A stretch of DNA of 64,000 bases from NCBI GenBank assembly GCA_022496805.1, contig CM040092.1, positions 14,650,113 to 14,714,112 of the forward strand. Reading direction: 5' to 3'. The stretch comes from Pohlia nutans (taxonomy: Eukaryota > Streptophyta > Bryopsida > Bryales > Mniaceae). This document shows, one piece after another, positions 11,470-22,937 of this stretch; positions within the stretch are counted from its first letter, which is position 1, and each line of letters begins with the position of its first letter. A program made the position numbers and the translations under genes. The notes beneath the pieces are model-generated. The model was not told the DNA's origin. It was given only the letters and a program-made list of their open reading frames with translations, and ran no database searches.

Positions 11470-11789
11470 AATTAGACCATTGTGACTGTGCCAGAACATT
11501 GGATTTTGGCACTATGGTGCCAAAAAAAATAACCCTGTTTGGTACTAGCTGCATTCAACCTCTAAGTGCTTGGGCCTATGACCTTGGAATCATGCTCTAC
11601 GTGTCACACTCAATTCTACCACTATAAATATGATAAGAATTTGATTTGTAATTTTAGTAGATGATGCCATGTGTGTACTACAAATGATGAATTTTTCATA
11701 AAATGTGGTAAAAGTTTGAATTAACTATGACTTTTAGAAAAGGTGTCAATCACAATGAAGAACATTAGAGTAAATGAAAAACAAGACAG

Positions 11790-13053
11790 TTAAGATACTA
11801 AGTCTAGCATCATAACTAGCATGTAGAAAACAAGAAAACGTCAAGTCCGACTGACACAATAGTGATGCGCATACACCTTTGCCCGGTGGGCATTGGCTCA
11901 TTGTCAAGACTAACAGACACTTTATTCACGCCGGCCTCGAAAGAGGACCGGAGTTTCTATCTATCTATCTGATGTGCATACACAAGCCATTACCACGCAA
12001 TGAGCATTGATAGAGTCCATTTTGATGGATAGACATAACCAGTATATTAGTTTGCCCCACTTTTTGTAGATGAAAGGAAGACCAAACAAGTAACTGACTA
12101 ACAAAGTTAATCACATGTGCAAACTTCATAAACCAACTCAACTGACTTGATGTTCATGACAATCAATATTACACTTGAGCCATTAAAGTTTAAAGTAAGT
12201 CTTTTTGGTGTATGTTTTGAAATGTCACTTCCGTTCTTTTTTTCTTTCATCCTTGTCCCTTTTAGTTTTTTGTCTATATTTCTTTTGTCTTTTCAATTTT
12301 TGTCATTGTTTTTCTTTACTTTCTATGTTAATTGAAAAATATAATTGTTTAGTTTTCAATCCATATGTGATTTAAAGTTCAAATGGTGATTTGGTTTAAT
12401 TGGGTAGTGTACATTTTTTATCAATGGTGACAAGCATGTCGTGCTTCTTTATTGGGAGAAAATAAACAATAACACATTACGACAATATGCCATGAAATCT
12501 TGACTGTTGAAGAGCAAAATGTGAACACTGACACATTATGACAATATCCCGTGAAATTCGTTTATTGGCACAAACTTGCCACTAACACATTATGACACTA
12601 ACAAATGATGACAATATCCCACACTTGTTTCTTGGTAGAAATTAAATTGACCAGTAACACATTATAACAATATGTCACGATTGAAATTATAATTGCTTAT
12701 ATTAGAAAAATTACGCATTAGTAGCAGTGACACATTTTGACAATAATATTATAAGGCTACACTCCCTCCCTACAAACACAACTACTTATCACTATAACAA
12801 TGACTACAATTGTAATATAATACACTTATTGAAACAATGACTATGATTTTATGCTTGCTTACTTGTACAATTGATTCATTATTAATTAATGACACGTTTT
12901 GACAATTGTAACCTATAGTTACATTGTTCATCATATAGTATGGTTAGTGTTTACTAGTGTTGAACAACTGTTGACATAATAGGGTTCCAATAGTTTGATT
13001 AATATTGAACACATCCACATATTTTGTAATTTTATGCACATGACGTTCTTTAA
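11790..13053. repeat. Long repeat family D, copy 1
   Basis: Nearly colinear with 33790-34951. Shared blocks include ctaagtctagcatcataact, a T-rich stretch near 12230, and degenerate repeats of acacattatgacaatatccc (12470-12700). This copy contains a SINE-like insertion (11877-11970) absent from copy 2. Its homology ends at TTAA (13050-13053), followed here by CCCCTAAATG, the start of a piggyBac-type end. Confidence 0.85.
11877..11970 (+). mobile_element. SINE-like retroposon with (TCTA)n tail
   Basis: A 94-bp insert ending GAGTTTCTATCTATCTATCT is flanked by direct repeats GATGCGCATACAC (11864-11876) and GATGTGCATACAC (11971-11983). The paralogous D repeat has a single, uninterrupted site (about 33893-33905). 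A diverged copy lies in reverse orientation at 59283-59380. The shared core is cgccggcctc, gaggaccgga and the tail. Flanking duplications of 13 bp plus a simple-repeat tail indicate retroposition. Whether it is a short SINE or a 5'-truncated LINE end cannot be told. Confidence 0.8.
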
Positions 13054-13110
13054 CCCCTAAATGACAAAGGCTAATTTTCCAAGTTCGGTCACCTCAGTGT
13101 AGAATGAGTA
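13054..13110. mobile_element. Single piggyBac-like terminus, partner not found
   Basis: TTAA at 13050-13053 is followed by CCCCTAAATGACAAAGGC. In the paralogous D repeat the same TTAA (34948-34951) is followed by unrelated sequence, so something with a piggyBac-type end inserted here. No matching right end is seen before the tandem units beginning near 13330. Confidence 0.4.
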
Positions 13111-14008
13111 TTGATTCTCAATTTTTGAGATTTTTTGTAGTGATCCTACTCTTTGTAATGAAGATGGGATGGTAATTTGCGTACAAAGGTGATGTATAGA
13201 TCAACAAATACACTCATGCAAATGTTACAAACTTAATTGTTCGTAGCTCCTAAAAGTTTTCATACAATGAGCTATGCATGAGAATATTTGCACACAATGA
13301 GCTAACACCCCATATACACACCTGCCAAATTCATCTAGCAACACTCTAGATGAATCTACGGAATAAATATTTTTCATTGTATTGAAATAATGGTTTCCAA
13401 ATCTGTTGCTATTGTTTATTTTATTGATTGTATCATTGGGAGCTCAATGTGTGACTTATACAGGCAATTGAAGGTGTAACTAGGGCAATGTCACGTCGTG
13501 CTACAATGAGAAGAATACGCATATGTAAGCATGGCGATTAGTTTGCAGTAGGGGCCATGACTGAAATGGGGATGTACAACACATGACAAGACTGAGGGAC
13601 AAATGAGGGACAAATGAACAACTGTGAAGAAGATGAGGTTGGTTGGGGAAGGATGAAGGCTTTACAATATAGGATGAAAGCATAGGCCTACAGTGGTTGG
13701 GATTAGTGATTTCTTTTTGGCAAACGTCACTATTGCATATTAATGGACCTATGCCCTTGGAATGGACCTATGCCGATTGACATGTGCCCATGGAATGACG
13801 CTACACATTTTGCACTGAATTTCTTTAGTATAAATGAGTTAACGAGATAAAATTCTATGTGAAACTTGACAATTTGACAGTTTGAAGTGTTGTATATTTA
13901 GAAGTAAATTTATTTAATCTTATTCGTACTTTAAATTTATTTATTAGTGGATATTTTTATACAAGTCTGGGTATATCTAAAGTTCCTTTTCTCGGCCCCA
14001 AATAGAGT

Positions 14009-14011
<3 letters not shown>

Positions 14012-14079
<68 letters not shown>
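14012..14079. repeat. (TA)n microsatellite
   Basis: An uninterrupted alternating TA run at the junction between the first and second tandem units. Confidence 0.97.
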
Positions 14080-14080
<1 letters not shown>

Positions 14081-14743
14081 CTAATTAGTTTCTGGAAACA
14101 TTGTAGATAAATCATTGGAATAAATATTTTACATTGTATTGAAACAATGACTTCCAAATTTCTTGCTGTTGTTTATTTTATTGATTGTATTATTAGCAGC
14201 ACAATGTGTGATTTACACAGGCAATTGAAGATGTAACGAGGACGATGTCACGTCATGCTACATCGAGAACCATACGCATATGTGAGCATGACCATTAGTT
14301 GGCAGTAAAGGCCATGACTGAAATGGATGTATAAGACTTGACTCATATGAGAGAGAAGTCACCAACTGTGATGGAGATGAGGTTTGCTGGGGCAGGATGA
14401 AGACTTTACAATCTAGGATGAAAGCGTTTGCCTACAGTGGTTGGGAGTAGTGATTTCTTTTTGGCAAAAGTCACTGCTTTATATTAATGGACCTATGCTC
14501 TTGTAATGGACCTATGCTCTTGGAATGGACCTCTGCCCATTGACATGTGCCCATTGAATGAGGCTACACATTTTGTACTCAATTTGTTTAGGGCAAATAA
14601 GTTAAGGAGATAGAATTTCATGTCACAATCCCAAATTTTGACCATTACATTTGTTTTATACTTAGTAGTAAATTTGCTTAATTTTATTCTTACTTTCAAT
14701 TTCTTATTAGTGGATATTTTTTAACATGGCCCCGAGTAGATGC

Positions 14744-14744
<1 letters not shown>

Positions 14745-14831
<87 letters not shown>

Positions 14832-14832
14832 G

Positions 14833-14863
<31 letters not shown>
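14745..14863. repeat. (TA)n microsatellite with TG interruptions
   Basis: A long TA run interrupted by several tatatg steps near its right end, at the junction between the second and third tandem units. Confidence 0.97.
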
Positions 14864-14864
<1 letters not shown>

Positions 14865-15759
14865 AATTGGTTTCTAGCAACACATTAGATGAATCTACAA
14901 AATAAATATTTTTCATTGTCTTGAAATAATGGTTTCCAAATCTGTTGTTGTTGTTTATTTTATTGATTGTATCATTGGAAGCTCAATGTATGACTTACAC
15001 AGGCAATTGAAGGTGTAACTAGGAATATGTCACGTCATGCTACATCGAGAAGAATGCGCTCATGTAAGCATGGCGATTAGTTCGCACTAGAGGCCATGTT
15101 TAAAATGGGTATGTACGAAACATGACAAGACTGAGGGGCAAGTGGACAACTGTGAAGAAGATGAGGTAGGCCGGGGAAGGATAAAGGCTTAATAATCTAG
15201 GATGAAAGCATATACCTACATTGGTTGGGAGTAGTGATTTCTTTTTGCCAAAGGACAATGCTTCATATTAATGGGCCTATACCCACGCAATGGACCTACG
15301 CCCCTTCGCATGTGCTTATGGAATGAGTATACACATTTTATACTCAATTTCTTTAGGATAAATGAGTTAACGAGATAAAAGTCCATGTTCCCAATTCCAC
15401 AATTTGACAATTCCATGTGTTTTATATTTAGATGTAAATTTTATTAATTTTATTCTTACTTTCAATTTCTTATTAGTGGATAGTTTTATACATGTCTTGA
15501 TATATCTTGAGTTTCTTGTCTTGGCCCTCAATAGAGTGTGTGTTTATATATATGCATATAAATAATAATGTATTATGTGCTTATGGAGATTGCATCGTGC
15601 ACATACCAAAAAGATCATGGATCATTGTAAATGGACTAATGACTTGACAACCTATATCGTCGTAGACTTAAATACTATTATTACACTATCTACATAAACT
15701 TTTGCTATAGAAAATATTTGTCTGAGTTGCACCCTATTTAATAATTTTATTAATGATTG

Positions 15760-17345
15760 ATAATTACATTTGTAGTGAAAATTTTTAAGGCCTATTTTTT
15801 AGGCCATGTTTTTCATTGTATACATATGTTAGGGTTTTGTTCTTTTAATTTACTTTGAAATGCATACATACATCAAGCTTCATTAATATTTCTTAATGAA
15901 AGAAAAACGGTATATTAGGGTATTGATTTGGAGGTGATGCACACACGTTATTCCTAGCTTTAACATTGAGTGTATCCCCAGGGCATCAACTCCACAAGTA
16001 TATTCCCAAGTGAATGTTTTGGGAAAAATGAACCAATACATATACAAAGAAGAACCATACAAGGAGACACTTTAAGCCCCTATTTTTTCATTATGTAATT
16101 CCTAAAAGCCCTTATCAGATGGCTCCAAAGAGATAATTTAGGGTACATCTTGAAAAGGTCAACACTACAAGAAAATTGAGCAGTAGAATTACGCCCATCA
16201 TCTAGCTGTAATGACTAGCAACATCAAATCCCTACAACCCCAATTAAACAAATCACATCAATTCAATACATGGAACTCATTAATCCAATATGTGCAAGAC
16301 AAGGTTTTGGAAATAATTTACACCTACCACCAATCACAATCAATGCCTTCATACAATCACACAACATTACCTACATGACTAACAACATCAAATCCCTAAA
16401 GCCCAATTAAACAATTTACATGGATTCAATGCATAGAACTCATTATACCAAAATGTCCAATACCTAATTGTGCAAATAAACCACACCTACCACCAATCCC
16501 TCAAAGCCTTCATACAATCACACATCACCTACCAGGACAAGCCATTCCCCATACTAATTTAAAATGAACTATACAAATACCTTGGTGAACTATGAGAACC
16601 ACCACTTAAATAGAACCTAAAACAAGATATATTTACCAAAAATCTAAAAAACCAAAGCCAAAAACTACATAAAGTCTTGGCTACATTCCTAGCCAAAAAT
16701 AGTAAACACAGTCCTTAGACTGGGCGTTGCATACAGCTTCCAGAGAGTGCAATAATCCATAACCGACATAAAAATCTAAATAGACTTCTAAATTAAGACT
16801 TACCAAAGTCAAAGGTAAACTCCCCCAACAAACAATGGACCTTGCAACACAATTTCCAAATAGCCCATTCACCATTGAAGCCTTCTCATTCAAAATGATT
16901 TCATAAAATGCATTGGTGAACAGTTAAGAGATGCATGCACTTAGTTGTAGTGCTCATGAATGAAGCCTTCAATACCCTTCAAATGCAATTTTGGCCCTTC
17001 CAAATGTACCTGTGCCAAAACATCTTTTCAAAAGAAATTCCCAAAGTCAAAATGAATGCTGCGTTTGAGAGGCTCATTGACTCACTCTATTTACCATTCT
17101 ATTCAAGCACTCTTCATTTGAAAATAACAATAAATACATCATTGTAGAAGTATTCATTAAGGCGGGAATGAGTCTTGGGAGGCCTTGACTATTTTGTTTA
17201 GGAAGGCCAATTTTGTTGATTTTGTGATTCTTTTCAACACTCAAATCACTCTCAATTAAGAGAGAATGCAACCCTAAGTCTCGGGATAACAAGGTAAATT
17301 ATACTCGTACTCTCATGTACGGTTGGACAACGCATTTGTGGTTGG
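15760..17345. repeat. Long repeat family A, copy 2
   Basis: Closest to copy 3 at 29795-31480; identical runs of many tens of bases occur, for example from about 15800 to 16040. This copy has an extra partial duplication at about 16370-16520 (caaatccctaaagcccaatt repeats an earlier phrase). The sequence just left of it (15588-15671) resembles the left flank of the piggyBac element. Confidence 0.85.
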
Positions 17346-17571
17346 CGGTTAATACAATCATAACTATTGTTTTATATAACTCATGAGTAGACACATAAAG
17401 GCAAGACAACTAAGCATTGACCCACAATTAATAACTTATTTTCAAGATGCATTTATAATAATGACATCCAAATATGTTTTAATCAAGCACTGAGATTTCC
17501 AATATATTACTTAAAAAGTTTCTATATAGTAAACTGTATTTCAATTATATAGGGAACACAATTATATAGGG

Positions 17572-17694
<123 letters not shown>

Positions 17695-18109
17695 TGCCAT
17701 GTCAGCTTAAATTCCTCTATATTATATTATACTAAATTCCAATATTTCCATCCTCTTAGGAGATTAAATTTTTTACAAGAGGTAGCCACCACTCAAGTGC
17801 GCCTTATTTAAATGGTGCCTCTGGCTCCAATTATCATGAATGCATGTTGTACTTTGATTTTCCATTGGTAGAGCAACATATACCTTTGAATGTAGCTAGG
17901 TAAGGAAAAATAAGGAATCAATACAATAGATTCATCCAAATGCATGTATTCATCTATAAAATTTTCTAGCATAAGCCCTTATCATTATAAAAGTGGCGAG
18001 CTTCGTACTTTTTTTAAGAAGGCTTTGGCAGTTTCATGCACTATTTTGCTCTTTTTCCTAGTCTAAAAGTAGCAAACTCCCAAAATGAGGTAAAAGTTTA
18101 GCAAAAATG

Positions 18110-18500
18110 TGCCAAATATTTATAGGTTGACCTCAAGATTTATTTAGTGTACATCACCGTATGGGTATTGTGATTTTGCCATTTATAACATAGCATTTAA
18201 GTAATGGCATTTATGACACTTGGAAATCAAACAATAAACCAAGTCTTTTTGTTTTACTTTTGTTTTTATTTTAAAATTATATTTTAATTTTGAAAGCGAT
18301 GCAAGCTAGTGGATGCAATGTGTAGGAGCAAAGACGCAGCGTGTAAGATAGAGTGTGTTTTTGCTAAAAAACCAGACAAACTGGATACAAAGTCTAGCAT
18401 CATAACCAACGTGTGGAAAACAATAGAAGGTTAAGTCCGGTTCAAAGAATTGTGATACGCATGCACAAGCTATTGCCACTCAATCAACTTTGATACTTAG
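18110..18500. repeat. Repeat family H, dispersed copy
   Basis: Contains ttgacctcaagatttattta, catttatgacacttgg and ctagcatcataaccaac, which also mark the units at 32100-33910. Confidence 0.75.
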
Positions 18501-18539
18501 AGTCTATTCAAATGGATAGATATAACCAGTACATCACTC

Positions 18540-19310
18540 TTCATAGTCTGGGTTTTGAACAAGCCAGGCTTTGTGGGGAGGTAAAGGTTAGAACTCTTTA
18601 TTTGTGCCCAACTAAAATCAATCAATGAACAAATAATAATCATAAGAAGAAGTTTGGTGGAGCTTGCGAATTGAGTGTCTATCGCAGTGTGGAGAATATT
18701 GGCTCTTTAAGAAGCATAGATGCTTGAGGTTGACCTTGAATGGATTCTACAAGGGCAAAGACAGCTTCGCAACTTCCTTTCAAGAGCTAGACAGATGGAA
18801 AGTGATTTAGTGGAACCTGCTCCAATGGATGAAAAGGCAAATGTCACTTGGGATGAAAGCTTTGTTTTGGACAAGTATATGTCGATGTTGCGTGGACTGG
18901 ACGTGAGTGGTCAGTCCTTTGCCTCAGGTGTAAGGAAATCTGACCTACCAAATTTAGCATTCCTTAAAGAAGAGGCTTCAACCAAGACTTTTGATGGAGC
19001 TAGCCAGCTAGAGTGAGCAGGCTGGAAATGATTTTGTTGTTGCACAATATTCAAACATATAAAAAGGTTTCCAACAATACCATGGATGCTATTTATCAAG
19101 CTATATTTCAAAAGTCTTTTCTAAGATCTTAAACTCCAAGATGCCAAGGTCATGTCCCTAGGCTAGTAAAAGTTTGAGTTGTCTTAAGTTAAATTTGAGG
19201 TGACTTAAATAAAATTATGAGATTTGTGATGCTTGATTTTGTGATCAAACATTGTATTATGGGCCCATGAAGCAAAGTTGGACTTTTTGCTCAGGAAGGA
19301 AGAAAACATA
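18540..19310 (+). pseudogene. Better-preserved copy of an unknown repeat ORF
   Basis: An open frame of 98 codons (18720-19016) reads MLEVDLEWILQGQRQLRNFL at its start and includes KANVTWDESFVLDKYMSMLR and SGQSFASGVRK. Homology with 6505-7330 continues past its stop with the sense QAIFQK and LNSKMPR, so the original protein was longer. No family is recognised. Two copies in repeat DNA suggest a mobile-element origin. Confidence 0.45.
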
Positions 19311-19865
19311 TTTGGAAAATTGAATGTAATATTGGGAGCTCAATCTATGACTTAAGCAATCCAAGTTGTGACTAGGACATATGCCACGTCATGCTACAAT
19401 GACTAGACTATGTACATTTGATCATGGCGATTAGTTGGCAGTCAAGGCCATAACTAAAATAGGGATGTGCGACAAGTGACATGGATGAGTGACTGGTGGA
19501 CAACTGTGAAGATGGGGTTAGCTGGGGAAGGATGAAGATTATGCAATTTGGGATGAATGCATATGCCTATAGTAGTTGGGAGCACTGATTTGTTTCTAGC
19601 AGAGGAGATAGCTTCATATTAATAGACCTATGCCCGTGGAATGAACCTTTGCCCATTAACATGTGCCCATGAAATGGGGCCATACATTTTGTACTCAATT
19701 TCTTTAGTGTAAATGAGTTAATGAGACAAAAGTCCATGTGACAATTTTACAACTTGACAATTCCATGTGCTTTATATTTAGAAGGGATTTTTTTTAAATT
19801 TTACTCTTACCTTAATTTAATAAAAGTCTAGATATTTCTAGAGCTCCCTTCCTCACCCCCGAGTA

Positions 19866-19870
19866 GAGTT

Positions 19871-19923
<53 letters not shown>

Positions 19924-19968
19924 GTATATATATATATGTATATGTATATGTATATGTATATATATATA
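19866..19968. repeat. (TG)/(TA)n microsatellite
   Basis: TG steps, then TA, then tatg steps; it follows the fourth copy of the tandem unit (19320-19865). Confidence 0.95.
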
Positions 19969-20099
19969 ATTGTTTTCTAGCAACACTCTAGATAAATCTA
20001 TTGAATAAATATTATTCATTATATTTAAATAATGTCTTCTAAATTTTATTTTATTTTCTTAATCTTTGGAGAAAGACATTATATAACAGTAATTCATTT

Positions 20100-20330
20100 T
20101 GGGTATTATTTACTAGGTTTGAATAATGATTGAAATCTTTTAAATATTACTTGAAATCTAAATATTATTTTACATACATGTGAATTAAAGTGAAATATAG
20201 CATTATGTAGATTTGAATAATATTTGACATACATATGAATTAAAAGTTCAAAACAAAACACAACATTCAATAGGTTTGAATAATATTTGACATATATCTG
20301 AATTAAAATCAAACATAACAATGATTAGAC
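20100..20330. repeat. Short minisatellite, about 64-bp period
   Basis: The phrase tttgaataatatttgacata recurs at about 20212 and 20276, with a weaker match at 20118, each followed by tgaattaaa. Confidence 0.7.
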
Positions 20331-21232
20331 TTCATGCTAAATGTCATTCCTTCATGCTTATTGTCTTTTCTTCATGCACTCTGCTCATCACCTTAAACTT
20401 CCACTTGTTCACTTAACTGCTGATGAAGTACCTCCACTTTGGATAAAAAAACTCTAGAAAACTTAGATAACTATCAATGGGTGTATAGTATATAAGAAAT
20501 TTGAGCTAGTATATATATGGCAAATATCACCAAATCTTCCACATTTTCCAAGACGGTTTTAGACAAGAAAGATGCACCACAAGACAAATACAAAAAAAAA
20601 ATAGTCACATTAGAAGACTCTAAATATACAAATCAAGACATAAACTTTAAAATTTTATGAATTAGGATCTACAAATCATACAAGATTACTCTCTACAATG
20701 GCATATCTTGGATATCCAATAGATGCAGTAGAAATTGTTGGAAATCTTTACACTGACTCCTCGGAGAGGCACTACAATATCCTTTATAGAACCATGTGAG
20801 TTAACAAAAGGGGTATCAATTGTGGGGTGTGCTTACAAAATATTCATAAGCTTAGGGTATTACTTTGTTCAATTTTGTAAATACACATAGCTCATTTTTA
20901 ATGTGATAAGAATTGTCAATTTACATATAAGGCTATTCCCTTATAAAATGTAGGTAGGAAGTAACTCTTAGGCCTCTTCATTAGAAAAATTAGAAAAAGA
21001 GGAAGGCCAAGCAAATCAAAAGCATTGACCACTAAAAATTAATATTTAAGAAAGGTTTATAGAATGCCTACAAATATCGCTAATAGGTGGGTTGAATACT
21101 TGAATATAGAGAACTAGCTAGTTGATTTGTTGGATCAACCATCTAATATAGAGATTGAATTGTGTACATACCAAAAAGATCGTAGATCATTATAAATGAA
21201 CTTATGACTTAACAGATTATATCATTGTAGAC
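20331..21232. other. AT-rich flank of the piggyBac element
   Basis: No gene is seen. The last 75 bases resemble 15595-15671; in that copy the corresponding TTAA (15668-15671) has no transposon. Confidence 0.5.
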
Positions 21233-22937
21233 TTAACCCTTTAACGTCCCAATCCATTACGTTGTGAACAAAGTGGACGGAATCGCACATTCAGATATAT
21301 ATCAAATCACGCAATCTAAGTTCGACTTTGTATACTGTAACCGTAAGATCTGTGACTTGGTGAGTGCGAGTATGGATTCTTGTCATGCGAGCACTGATCA
21401 AACTGAAACATCCGTCGAGGTCTGCGCTTGATGAAGAGAATCTGCGGCTAACGAAAGTCGGGCAGTCAGTATCGACTGGACTCAATCGCTCATAGTAATT
21501 TCCATAGTGCATGATAAATCAAGATTCTGCGCACATGAAGTTCGTATTGACGTCCTGAATCTAGCAGATGCAATTCCATTAGGTACGTGAACAGTAATTA
21601 TCGGAAATCGAGCTTGCAATGAGTGCCGCATCACTGCAGCGGGCACAGTCTGAAATTGCTACATATTCATCGAACGCTCTCCACGGCACGACAGGGCCAG
21701 AATGTCGGCATCCAACACTTCTGATGTACCAATACGACAAGAATAAAGGCATGCATTTCATGGCGGAGCACAACTGATTTACATCGGGGCATTGTTTGCA
21801 TGTAGATTCTCAATATTCCTGTCTATACTACGGGCAGATCCAAGAAGCTGGAAACTCAGAAACTCGGCTCTTGGGCATGAACAGCGAAATTTGCCCAAGA
21901 CCTGCCCACATGACGTGTGCACTGTACAACTGCAATAACTCCTGCCCTCAATCACATCGATAAGCGAGTCCTCAACCGTTCACCTTCCATGGAAGTTGAC
22001 AGAGCATGGACGTTACAGTTGTGATATTTTGAACAGGCCATTCCAAACACACATCTACAGCCGCAGTTACTATGGACATTCAGGAAATCCAAAACATGTC
22101 TAAATCCGCATTCACTAGTATGCACTATATTCTGAAAAGCCAAGTAGCGCCCACTGCCAAGGGCCGCTCGCACTTCGTTCTACACCTCTGTCCCAACTCG
22201 GCAGTTATGTTGTCCTCGCCGACACTCTGTAACCTGCACACACGGATCGAAGTAGCCCGTGTCCTACAATACTGACGGTCGTTGTAATTGACGTCGCAAT
22301 GCCTGCCACGGCCGTGAGAAGCGCTACTACCGCCGAGAAATGACATCAGCGTTCCGGGTGCCGCAGCAGACCAAATGTGCTCCAGGAAATCCAAATCGCA
22401 GCCACGAAATCCAGAGCAGCGCCCTCAAGTACTGTCGCTGAGGCTTCCACGGCCCTCACAGTCGCAACCACAGCCCACAAACCATATTCACCTGCCGAGG
22501 ACGGCCTTCACAGACACAACCAGCGCCCACCACTGAGCAGTACATGATGACCGGAATCAATTACCCCAAATCCATCTTCCCACGTCCTTCACCATGGACA
22601 GTGATCACTGTTCCAATCTCCAAGTGACAGCACTCTCCTCCATGTCGCACTGTCATCACTTTCTGCTAGCATTGACTTTGCCAACTGTCCTGCACAACGC
22701 CGTTTCCTGAAAAGTTTTATACTTGATCCTATACTTGGACCCACGCACCCATGACGGCCTCCACATGCATTCACATATATACGGCTTTGTATGTATGATT
22801 CCAATACCAGACATTCCAAAGAGTAGCCTAACGATAGATAGCCAGTTAGCCACAGACCAACCCTCTCTAAACATAACTTGATGAATATATTACCACTTCC
22901 TCTCATCCAGTGTGACTACACCGAAATTTGGAATTAT

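Larger units (their letters stand above)
10385..11785. mobile_element. Long-TIR foldback element with GC-rich cargo
   Basis: Two arms of about 255 bp are imperfect inverted copies: left about 10388-10645, right about 11527-11783. Shared phrases are ttgtagtacacacatggcat and gtggcagaattgagtgtgac in the left arm and their complements in the right. The arms are AT-rich, while the interior (10645-11470) is GC-rich with a 221-bp tandem duplication. This composition resembles Pack-type transposons that have captured gene pieces. No target duplication is clear, so the superfamily is open. Confidence 0.7.
13330..15560. repeat. Three tandem repeat units joined by (TA)n
   Basis: Units start near 13336, 14092 and 14873 with versions of ctagcaacactctagatgaa and end with cggcccc and agtagagtg or similar, running into (TA)n. 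A fourth, dispersed unit lies at about 19320-19975. The spacing is 756 and 781 bp. The units carry no conserved frame. The regular (TA)n junctions suggest an element that inserts into or carries TA microsatellites. Confidence 0.8.

Noticed and set aside
14707..14916. Frame of alternating Ile/Tyr residues
   Set aside because: It is translation of a TA microsatellite; the same holds at 19828-20019 and 31570-31840.
22125..22394. 89-codon frame in the piggyBac 3' region as a third gene
   Set aside because: No family or conserved motif is visible, and other frames of similar size overlap it in GC-rich DNA.
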